Made by a program: the position numbers and the translations under genes | Part shown: piece by piece, positions 57,990 through 64,000 of the stretch | How positions within the stretch are numbered: the first letter of the stretch is position 1 | Layout of the letters: each line of letters begins with the position of its first letter | Assembly (NCBI GenBank): GCA_947493745.1 | Contig: CANLSM010000005.1 | Coordinates: 62,001 to 126,000, forward strand | Direction: 5' to 3' | From: an uncultured Paracoccaceae bacterium | GTDB lineage: Bacteria; Pseudomonadota; Alphaproteobacteria; Rhodobacterales; Rhodobacteraceae | DNA: 64,000 nucleotides | Notes under the pieces: model-generated | What the model saw: the letters and a program-made list of their open reading frames with translations, nothing else | What the model was told of the DNA's origin: nothing | The model's database searches: none

Positions 57990-58801
57990 TCGAGCACGTC
58001 ATACTGCATGCGGTTTGACCGGAAGGAGAGGCCGCGCTGTCCGACAAGCGCGCGGATGCGGGCAGTGGTGCCGCCAGCCAGTTCGGCCTCGGCCTCGATC
58101 GTGAAGACGCGGCCCGGTTGCTCGGACAGCCAGGCCACGGCGGTTCCCAGACGCGGCATGCTGCGCCCGGCGGCGCGGCGTTGCAGGATCACGGGGATGT
58201 CGGACTCGCCGATCCCCGGCACGGCGGCGAGTGCGGTCACCGGAGCCGTGCGGGGATTGATCCGGGGGGTGAAGTTGTAGACCGTGAAGACCTGCACTGC
58301 GGCCTCGGCTGATGACCGCGACAGGCCAAGTTCGGTCAGCCGCTCGACGACGCCGAGATGGCCAGACGTCTCTCGCGTCGCGATGATGGCCTGCGCGAGC
58401 GTGGCCGCATCGAATGCATCAAAACCGTCGCGCTGACCCAGTGCGGCAAGGGCCGGGCGGAGCATCCCGGCGGGCGCCTCATTGAGGTCGATCTTGCCGC
58501 CTTCGTCGAAGATCCGGTAGCTTGCACTGCCCTCCGCCAGGCGGATCTCCACCGGAGTGCCGGCCCAGACCGGGCGGCTTCCCGGCGCGACACGCCCCAG
58601 ATCGGCCAGAGCGACATTGACCGCCGAGCGGGCGAGTTCAACAGCGCGTGTCGTCTCTACCTCTGCCCGGACGCCGAGCGCTGTCTGGCGGGTTCCGGCG
58701 AGGAAGGCCGAGGTGGCCAGCAGCAGACCCAGCGCCATCCAGAGCACCGCGATCAGGATATAGCCCCGCTCGGCGCGGCTGCGCATCATCGCAAGCGGCA
58801 T
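57971..58801 (-). CDS. gspK: Type II secretion minor pseudopilin GspK
   Basis: 276-residue large minor pseudopilin that caps the pseudopilus tip. The leader and transmembrane helix are SRAERGYILIAVLWMALGLLLATSAFLAGTRQTALG, with cleavage after RG. The body contains FDEGGKIDLNEAPAGMLRPALAALG and LTELGLSRSSAEAAVQVFTVYNFTPRINPRTAPVTALAAVPGIGESDIPVILQRR, the helix-hairpin and saposin-like parts of GspK. It overlaps gspJ by 16 bp and gspO by 19 bp. Alternative ATGs lie four and five codons downstream. Confidence 0.9.
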   Translation of the reverse strand: MPLAMMRSRAERGYILIAVLWMALGLLLATSAFLAGTRQTALGVRAEVETTRAVELARSAVNVALADLGRVAPGSRPVWAGTPVEIRLAEGSASYRIFDEGGKIDLNEAPAGMLRPALAALGQRDGFDAFDAATLAQAIIATRETSGHLGVVERLTELGLSRSSAEAAVQVFTVYNFTPRINPRTAPVTALAAVPGIGESDIPVILQRRAAGRSMPRLGTAVAWLSEQPGRVFTIEAEAELAGGTTARIRALVGQRGLSFRSNRMQYDVLEWRILR

Positions 58802-59436
58802 GAGCGGTTCTCCAGACTGGCAAGGCCGTTCCGGGCGACGCAGCTTGCGCTGGTGGTGGTGACGAGCGGTCCGACCATCAGCCGGTCGCCGCCGACTTCG
58901 AGGCCGATAGCCCGGGGCAGGGGTGATCCCTGCGGCAGTTCGGACACCCATTCGGGAAGCGCGAAGCCTGCGGCATCCACCAGATAGGTGAAATTCAGCG
59001 GCTCGGTCGTGCGCAGCAGTTCTGAACGCTCACCCCCTTCGAGTTGCTGGAGGATGCCGCGCTGGTTGCGGTTGCGCAGGGCGGTCAGAACGTAAGCGTC
59101 GCCGTCCTGCCGGATCTCGAACGCGGCAAGATAGGGCCTGACGGTGGTCTCGTCGGCCAGTGGGCCCACGATCATCTTGAGGCGCTGAAACTCGGCGGAG
59201 AGCGTCGCGTCGCCTGCGGTCGAGATCGTCGATGTCCAGGCCTGAAGCGCACGCCGGGTTGTCAGATAGTCGGTCGGCTGATTGCGCAGGGTTTCCCGGG
59301 CGGGCATTGCCAGCCGCAGACCCCAGGTGGCCGCAATCAGGAGCGAGAGGGTGAGCGCGGTGACGGCCAGCGCCACCAGCACTTCGACCAGCGAAAACCC
59401 GGCACTCTTTCGGGCGCGTCTCTGCCAGCGCCTCAT
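58786..59436 (-). CDS. gspJ: Type II secretion minor pseudopilin GspJ
   Basis: 216-residue pseudopilin. The N-terminal motif is ARKSAGFSLVEVLVALAVTALTLSLLIAA, with cleavage between G and F and Glu at position +5. The body (YLTTRRALQAWTSTISTAGDATLSAEFQRLKMIVGPLADE... NFTYLVDAAGFALPEWV) fits GspJ by size and gene order. It overlaps gspI by 4 bp. Confidence 0.88.
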   Translation of the reverse strand: MRRWQRRARKSAGFSLVEVLVALAVTALTLSLLIAATWGLRLAMPARETLRNQPTDYLTTRRALQAWTSTISTAGDATLSAEFQRLKMIVGPLADETTVRPYLAAFEIRQDGDAYVLTALRNRNQRGILQQLEGGERSELLRTTEPLNFTYLVDAAGFALPEWVSELPQGSPLPRAIGLEVGGDRLMVGPLVTTTSASCVARNGLASLENRSCRLR

Positions 59437-59819
59437 AGCGGCGTCTCCGCATAGCGGATGGTGCGAAGCCGGACCTGCCCTGGCCCCTCACGCCCGACGG
59501 TGACGAAGACGAAGAGGAGATCGCCCGGCATCGTCACGCCGAGGCGCATGTCCTCGGTCGGGCTGTCGCCGATGGTGAGCGTCCAGGGCAGACCGCGCGT
59601 GGTCCCGTTCTCGCGGGTTCCGTTTCGAAGCGGCAGATCCGCGCCGACCCGATCGAGGATGCTGGTGGCGACAAGGACATGGGCGGCCTGGTCCTCGGCC
59701 CGGTTCTCCAGAACTGCCCCGGTCGAGAGGGCCTTGTAGAAACCGCCCAGCACACCGGCGGCCAGCATAAGGGCGACCAGTGCCTCGATCAGCGAGAACC
59801 CGCGGGCTGTCTGCCTCAT
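59433..59819 (-). CDS. gspI: Type II secretion minor pseudopilin GspI
   Basis: 128-residue pseudopilin. MRQTARGFSLIEALVALMLAAGVLGGFYKAL is the leader and hydrophobic helix; cleavage after RG. AAHVLVATSILDRVGADLPLRNGT and GDLLFVFVTVG follow. Small size and position between gspH and gspJ support the assignment. It overlaps both neighbours by 4 bp. Confidence 0.88.
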   Translation of the reverse strand: MRQTARGFSLIEALVALMLAAGVLGGFYKALSTGAVLENRAEDQAAHVLVATSILDRVGADLPLRNGTRENGTTRGLPWTLTIGDSPTEDMRLGVTMPGDLLFVFVTVGREGPGQVRLRTIRYAETPL

Positions 59820-60229
59820 CGCTCCACCCGTACACGCCCGGTGAGCCAGTCGATATGGACCCTGGCCGTCGCCTCGTCGACGGTGAGCGTGACGCTGCCG
59901 CCGCTGCTTTCACCGGAGGGTCGGATGCGGATGGGATCGGTGGGGCTGAGCGCAACCCGATGGTCGAGGGTCAGCACGCTTGTCGGTGTGACCAGCTGAT
60001 GATTGTCGGAGAGATAGCGGATTTCGACCACGCGGGCGGTCTCGGCGGCTTCAAGCCGGGCCTCCTGCAGGAAAAGGGCGAGATCGGCGGCCTGAGAGAC
60101 GACCCTTGCGCGGTCGTTGGAGCCGAAGGAGAGCAGGGCGATGGTGCCGACCAGCGTGACGATCGCCACGGCGACCAGCACTTCGACGGTTGAAAAACCG
60201 GCGCTTGTCCTAGCCTTCGATATCCGCAT
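59816..60229 (-). CDS. gspH: Type II secretion minor pseudopilin GspH
   Basis: 137-residue pseudopilin. The leader is MRISKARTSAGFSTVEVLVAVAIVTLVGTIALLSFG. The body (QAADLALFLQEARLEAAETARVVEIRYLSDNHQLV) is the long helix followed by a beta-sheet region typical of GspH. The ATG at 60229 overlaps the gspG 3' end by 20 bp. Confidence 0.87.
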   Translation of the reverse strand: MRISKARTSAGFSTVEVLVAVAIVTLVGTIALLSFGSNDRARVVSQAADLALFLQEARLEAAETARVVEIRYLSDNHQLVTPTSVLTLDHRVALSPTDPIRIRPSGESSGGSVTLTVDEATARVHIDWLTGRVRVER

Positions 60230-60665
60230 CCCGGCCTTCCCCGCCCGGGCGGCCATCTTCCCCCAGCGAGATGATCCGAATTTCGCGACCGTCGATCTTG
60301 TAGATGAAACGGTTGCCCCACGGGTCCTCGGGAATGCTGCGATCGCGCAGATAGGGGCCGTTCCAGCCCTCGACATTTCCGGCATTGGCGACCAGTCCGG
60401 CCAGCCCCTCGATCGAGGTCGGATAGCGCCCGATATCGATCAGATAGATATCGAGGGCCGCGCGTAGCTGGGCGATCTGGATCTCGGCAGCCTTGGTGCG
60501 GGAGCCCTGAAGCTGACGCATCGCGGCAGGACCGACTAGCGCCACCAGAAGGCCGACAATCGCGACCACGACCAGCATTTCCACCAGCGAGAAGCCGCGG
60601 GTCAGACGCCTGCGCGGCCTAGAACGAAATCGAGTTGACCGAAATGATTGCGCTGAACAGAGCAT
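60210..60665 (-). CDS. gspG: Type II secretion major pseudopilin GspG
   Basis: 151-residue major pseudopilin. The leader is basic (RSRPRRRLTRGFSLVEMLVVVAIVGLLVALVGPAAMRQL), cleaved after RG. The conserved LDIYLIDIGRYPTSIEGLAGLV, WNGPYLRDRSIPEDPWGNRFIYK and IISLGEDGRPGGEGRDADI make this GspG, with the C-terminal calcium-binding loop. The ATG at 60665 lies within gspF, overlapping it by 47 bp; no other start codon fits. Confidence 0.92.
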   Translation of the reverse strand: MLCSAQSFRSTRFRSRPRRRLTRGFSLVEMLVVVAIVGLLVALVGPAAMRQLQGSRTKAAEIQIAQLRAALDIYLIDIGRYPTSIEGLAGLVANAGNVEGWNGPYLRDRSIPEDPWGNRFIYKIDGREIRIISLGEDGRPGGEGRDADIEG

Positions 60666-61875
60666 AGAGGCTCACTCCCATGATCAGGCCCACGAATACG
60701 ATGAGCAGTGGCTCGAATACAATCAGAAATCTCTGCATCTGCCTATCGCCGATGTCCCGGATGGTGTCGGATGCGCGGATAAGCATCGGTCCCAGCTCGC
60801 CGGTTTCCTCGCCGATACGGATCATTTCGATGGCTGCGCGCGGGGCGAGGTTCTCGTCTGCAAAGGCACGGCTGAGCAACTGGCCGGTCTCGACCTTGCG
60901 GGTTGCGGATTTGAGCCTCGGGGTGCTTTCAGGATCGAGCGGGGTGCGGTTGAGAACCCCGAGTGCCTGCGACAGCGGCACGTCGCGCGAGATCAGCGCG
61001 CCCAGAATATGGAGCGACAGGCCCGCGCGGTTGGTCTGGATGATCGGGCCGATCAGCGGTGTGCGCCGGGCGATCTGTGCGGCAATGCCGGCGAGCTTGC
61101 CGCTGCGTGCCAGAATGACCGAGACGCAGCCGACCAGGACCAGACCCGTCAGCAGGATCGGCCAGATCGCCTCCAGCAGCCCGGCGAGTCGGAAGACGCT
61201 GCGCCCCAGAAACGGGATCAGATCGAACCGGTCTTCCACGAGCGGGCGAAACTGCGGGATGATGACGATCAGGATCAGACCCAGAGAGATCAGTGCGACT
61301 GTCAGCAGCACGGCGGGATAGAGCAGTCCGGTCCAGAGTTTCTGGCCAAGGGCTGCGCGGGTCTCCAGGATCTGGGCGGCGGCCTCCAGTGACCGGCCAA
61401 GTTCGCCCGAGACCTCTCCGCCGCGGATCAGCGCAAGGGTTGCCGGGTCGCTGATGCCCGCATGGTTCGGCAGCGCATCGGAGAGCGCCATCCCCTCGCG
61501 CACCTGCCGTTTCAGCTGGTCCGCGACGATGGCCACCTGCCTGTCATCGCTTTCGGCCAGAATGCCGAGAGCACGCTCAAGCGTGACCTGTTGCGAGACC
61601 AGCCGTGACAAGGCGCTGATCACACGCGCGGTGCGGGCGGCGTTCAGGGCGTGAACGCTGTCGGACTTGGCGGGGTGCAGCGCCTTGATCGTGACCGGTG
61701 CGGGATCGGGCCTGCCGACCTCGGAGATCTCGACGGGGAAGAGGCCCTGCGCGCGGAGCATGCGGCGGACCTCGTCCCGGGATGCGGCGGTCAGGGTGCC
61801 GGTCTTACGCCCGCCCGAAGCATCCCGCGCCCGGTAGCGAAACCCGATCGGGGCTTTGTCCTGCGCTTCGGCCAC
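60619..61875 (-). CDS. gspF: Type II secretion inner-membrane protein GspF
   Basis: 418-residue platform protein. IGFRYRARDASGGRKTGTLTAASRDEVRRMLRAQGLFPVEI opens the first cytoplasmic domain; ALIRGGEVSGELGRSLEAAAQILETR and MIRIGEETGELGPMLIRASDTIRDIGDRQMQRFLIVFEPLLIVFVGLIMGVSLYALFSAIISVN are the repeated F-domain signatures. Three membrane segments are visible. It follows gspE by 7 bp. Confidence 0.93.
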   Translation of the reverse strand: MAEAQDKAPIGFRYRARDASGGRKTGTLTAASRDEVRRMLRAQGLFPVEISEVGRPDPAPVTIKALHPAKSDSVHALNAARTARVISALSRLVSQQVTLERALGILAESDDRQVAIVADQLKRQVREGMALSDALPNHAGISDPATLALIRGGEVSGELGRSLEAAAQILETRAALGQKLWTGLLYPAVLLTVALISLGLILIVIIPQFRPLVEDRFDLIPFLGRSVFRLAGLLEAIWPILLTGLVLVGCVSVILARSGKLAGIAAQIARRTPLIGPIIQTNRAGLSLHILGALISRDVPLSQALGVLNRTPLDPESTPRLKSATRKVETGQLLSRAFADENLAPRAAIEMIRIGEETGELGPMLIRASDTIRDIGDRQMQRFLIVFEPLLIVFVGLIMGVSLYALFSAIISVNSISF

Positions 61876-61882
61876 AGGGGTC

Positions 61883-63607
61883 TCAGGTCCAGCTTTGCGG
61901 GTTGCCGACGACGCGCACCAGCTCGTTCAGCGTGGTGTGGCCGGATGCGACAAGGCTCAAGCCTTCGATGCCCATGGTCCGATGGCGTCGCGTGGCGGTG
62001 CCCGAAAGGGTGCCGAGCGCATCTTCGCCGCTGATCGCCTCGAAAAGCGCGAGCCGACCGGAATAGCCGGTATTGTTGCAGGCGGCGCATCCCTGAGGCA
62101 GGCGCAGGTCCCACTCCTCGACAGGCGGGAGCTTGGGGTCGAGCGCGGCCAGATGGCGATAGGTCTCGGCCGACGGTGTGTTGGGCTTGATCCGCGCAGG
62201 CTTGGCGCAGGCCGTGCAGACCTGCCGGACCAGCCGCTGCGCGGCGACCATCCGCACCACGGACGAGATCAGGTAATCCGGCACGCCGAGATCGCGGAGC
62301 CGGGTCAGGGCCTCGGTCGCGGTATTGGTGTGCAGGGTGGAGAGGACCAGATGCCCGGTCATGGCGGAGCGCACCGCAAGCTCTGCGGTTTCCGCGTCCC
62401 GGATCTCGCCCACCATCAGGATGTCGGGGTCATGGCGCAGAATGGTGCGCAAGGCGTTGGCGAAGGTCCAGCCAAGGGCGGCGCTGGTCTCGATCTGGAT
62501 CAGACCGGGGGTGTGGATCTCCACCGGGTTCTCGATGGTGACGATCTTGCGCCCCACGTCATTGAGCCCGGACAGGGCGGCATGAAGGGTTGTCGTCTTG
62601 CCGCTGCCGGTCGGGCCGGTCACGAGGATCAGGCCATTGGGCTCGGCCAGTGCCGACTTGTAGATCTTGCGAATGGCCGCGGGCATCTTCAGATCGCTCA
62701 GCGACTTGAGACCTGCATCGGTGTCGAGCAGCCGCAGGGTGATCGCCTCGCCATGAACGGTGGGCGCTGTGGCCAGACGGATGTCGATGCTGCGACCCTG
62801 CACCTTCTGGGTGATGCGCCCGTCCTGGGGCAGACGCCGCTCTGCAATGTCGAGATCGGCGAGGATCTTCAGGCGCGAGACGACACCGGCATAGATCGCG
62901 CTCGACGGCCCTTCGACCTCGCTGAGAATACCGTCGAGGCGCAGCCGCGCACGCACCGAACCGTCGAGCGGTTCCAGATGGATGTCGGTTGCCTTGCGCT
63001 CCACCGCGCGATTGATCAGCGTATCGACATATTTGATGGTCGGCGCATCATTCGCGATCTCCATCAGATAGTCGGCGCCCGAGGTCTCCGCCTCCATCTG
63101 CGCGTCGGCCGCCGCGTTCTGTCCGGGTTTGCCGGGCGCATCGCTGCGGGCAAAGGCGGTTTCCAGATCGCGGTCGGTGGCCAGTGCCAGATCGATATCG
63201 TCCCCGAAGGCGAGCCGCAGGGCGTTCAGCGCGACCGTGTTGCCGGGATCGGCAACCGCGAAGCGCGGCGCGTCTCCATCGAGCGACAGGGGCAGGATCC
63301 CGTTTCGTTTGAGGTAGTCGCGCGACAACCGCTCGTCGTTCGGAAGCGGGTTGGGGATGGTTTCCAGCGAGACGACCGGCAGCCCGTATGCGCGCGAGCA
63401 GGCTTCCACCCAGTCATGCTGCGAGATCAGGCCCATGCGGTCGAGCAACAGATGAACCGGTCGCCCGGTCTTGGCGGACAGACTGCGCGTCTTGTCGAGA
63501 TCGTCGGCGGTCAGCTTGCCCGATTCGATGAGAATACCGGTGACTGATACCTCTTCGGGCTCGGCCGTTGCCGGTTTACCTGCGCCCCACTTCATTCCGG
63601 CCACCAT
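61883..63607 (-). CDS. gspE: Type II secretion ATPase GspE
   Basis: 574-residue secretion ATPase that powers pseudopilus assembly. N-terminal GspE domain: ESGKLTADDLDKTRSLSAKTGRPVHLLLDRMGLISQHDWVEACSRAYGLPVVSL. Walker A: ILVTGPTGSGKTTTLHAALSGLN; Asp box and Walker B: TILRHDPDILMVGEIRDAETAELAVRSAMTGHLVLSTLHTNTA. A tetracysteine zinc site is present (CTACAKP and CAACNNTGYSGR). First gene of the operon E-F-G-H-I-J-K-O-D. Divergent from a secreted-protein gene. Confidence 0.94.
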   Translation of the reverse strand: MVAGMKWGAGKPATAEPEEVSVTGILIESGKLTADDLDKTRSLSAKTGRPVHLLLDRMGLISQHDWVEACSRAYGLPVVSLETIPNPLPNDERLSRDYLKRNGILPLSLDGDAPRFAVADPGNTVALNALRLAFGDDIDLALATDRDLETAFARSDAPGKPGQNAAADAQMEAETSGADYLMEIANDAPTIKYVDTLINRAVERKATDIHLEPLDGSVRARLRLDGILSEVEGPSSAIYAGVVSRLKILADLDIAERRLPQDGRITQKVQGRSIDIRLATAPTVHGEAITLRLLDTDAGLKSLSDLKMPAAIRKIYKSALAEPNGLILVTGPTGSGKTTTLHAALSGLNDVGRKIVTIENPVEIHTPGLIQIETSAALGWTFANALRTILRHDPDILMVGEIRDAETAELAVRSAMTGHLVLSTLHTNTATEALTRLRDLGVPDYLISSVVRMVAAQRLVRQVCTACAKPARIKPNTPSAETYRHLAALDPKLPPVEEWDLRLPQGCAACNNTGYSGRLALFEAISGEDALGTLSGTATRRHRTMGIEGLSLVASGHTTLNELVRVVGNPQSWT

Positions 63608-63718
63608 TGAGCAAACATCTTTTCTTCATGCATCCTGAACAGCTTTATGTGTGAGGCATAGCGAGAAAAAACGCCAGTTTCTTCGACCGGACCCCAGGCC
63701 GGAGAACCGCATCGGTAA

Positions 63719-63730
63719 GCGGAATTCCGC
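63719..63730. promoter_or_regulatory. 12-bp palindrome in the gsp promoter region
   Basis: GCGGAATTCCGC is a perfect palindrome in the 235-bp gap between gspE and the divergent plus-strand gene. It may be a shared operator. Support is symmetry and position only. Confidence 0.35.
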
Positions 63731-63842
63731 AACTTTTGGCCCCTTTGCGGCAAGCCTGAATCAAAACTGTGGCAAAAATGGGAATCGTAAGTTAGTTCAA
63801 AAAGCAGGGTGGGGGCCCGGCTCGTAAGTCCAGGTGTGCGCA

Positions 63843-64000
63843 GATGGTAAGGAATACTTTGCTTTGTCGCGTGGCGGCAACATCTATATTGGTTGCTCTC
63901 TCGGCACCAGCATTTTCCGAAACAATAAGTCAGACTGAGCGCTCTCCTCTGCTTGTGAAGGCACAGGCCGAACTTGGATCCCGTGCATCCCGCATCTCTT
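63843..64000 (+). CDS. Secreted protein, N-terminal part, cut by window edge
   Basis: The frame starts at ATG 63843 and remains open to the last base. The first 25 residues (MVRNTLLCRVAATSILVALSAPAFS) are a Sec signal peptide with a PAFS cleavage region, then ETISQTERSPLLVKAQAELGSRASRIS. It is divergent from gspE, so it could encode a secretion substrate or an accessory periplasmic component. The family cannot be told from 52 residues. Confidence 0.65.

Noticed and set aside
1-64000. Search for CRISPR arrays, rRNA, tRNA and transposase genes
   Set aside because: No regularly spaced direct repeats besides the iterons, no rRNA or tRNA sequences and no transposase-like ORF were recognised by eye; a covariance-model scan would be decisive.

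Overview
The window is about 64 kb of GC-rich alphaproteobacterial DNA. Its gene content fits the Rhodobacterales (Roseobacter group): several TRAP transporters (TAXI and DctPQM types), two binding-protein-dependent carbohydrate ABC operons, many small regulator/target pairs, and a plasmid-type replication module. The partition and replication block at 45.3-50.7 kb (tyrosine recombinase, parB, parA, an iteron array, a Rep_3/RepB-type initiator) indicates an extrachromosomal replicon (plasmid or chromid) rather than the main chromosome. This placement is inferred from gene content; no taxonomic search was possible.

Left part, 0-20 kb: a TAXI TRAP transporter with a divergent XRE-cupin regulator; an HxlR regulator divergent from a DUF899 thioredoxin-like protein, with an inverted-repeat operator between them; an arginase/ornithine cyclodeaminase operon divergent from an Lrp/AsnC regulator, which would convert arginine to proline; a sulfatase-superfamily hydrolase and a nitrilase-family hydrolase; a methyltransferase/flavoprotein monooxygenase pair facing a GlxA-type AraC regulator; an ArsR-SRPBCC-DUF1761 cluster; a PstS-like/OmpA fusion protein; and a DctPQM TRAP transporter.

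Middle part, 20-45 kb: one apparent catabolic system runs from 20.9 to 32.9 kb. A minus-strand operon encodes a SAF-domain oxidoreductase, E1 alpha, E1 beta and an E2 of the acetoin-dehydrogenase type, with a SorC-family regulator as last gene. A plus-strand operon encodes a sugar-type ABC importer and a PfkB-family kinase. Both promoters carry a similar 34-bp TGAAC-N24-GTTCA element, which suggests that the SorC protein controls both. After these come two unknown proteins, a tandem pair of paralogous B12-binding-type radical SAM proteins, an ABC-F ATPase preceded by a small leader ORF and mutually exclusive RNA stems, and a second carbohydrate ABC operon with a D-lyxose isomerase-like cupin and a DUF1479 protein.

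Right part, 45-64 kb: the replicon maintenance module, where an 18-bp palindrome (probable parS) flanks parAB and five iterons repeat at exactly 22 bp; a PAAR-like DUF4150 putative toxin with a probable immunity gene; an FAD amine-oxidase-like enzyme and a GNAT acetyltransferase; and a compact type II secretion operon (gspE-F-G-H-I-J-K-O-D) whose secretin is a predicted lipoprotein fused to a SPOR domain. gspC, gspL and gspM are not in the window. No rRNA, tRNA, CRISPR array or insertion sequence was recognised.
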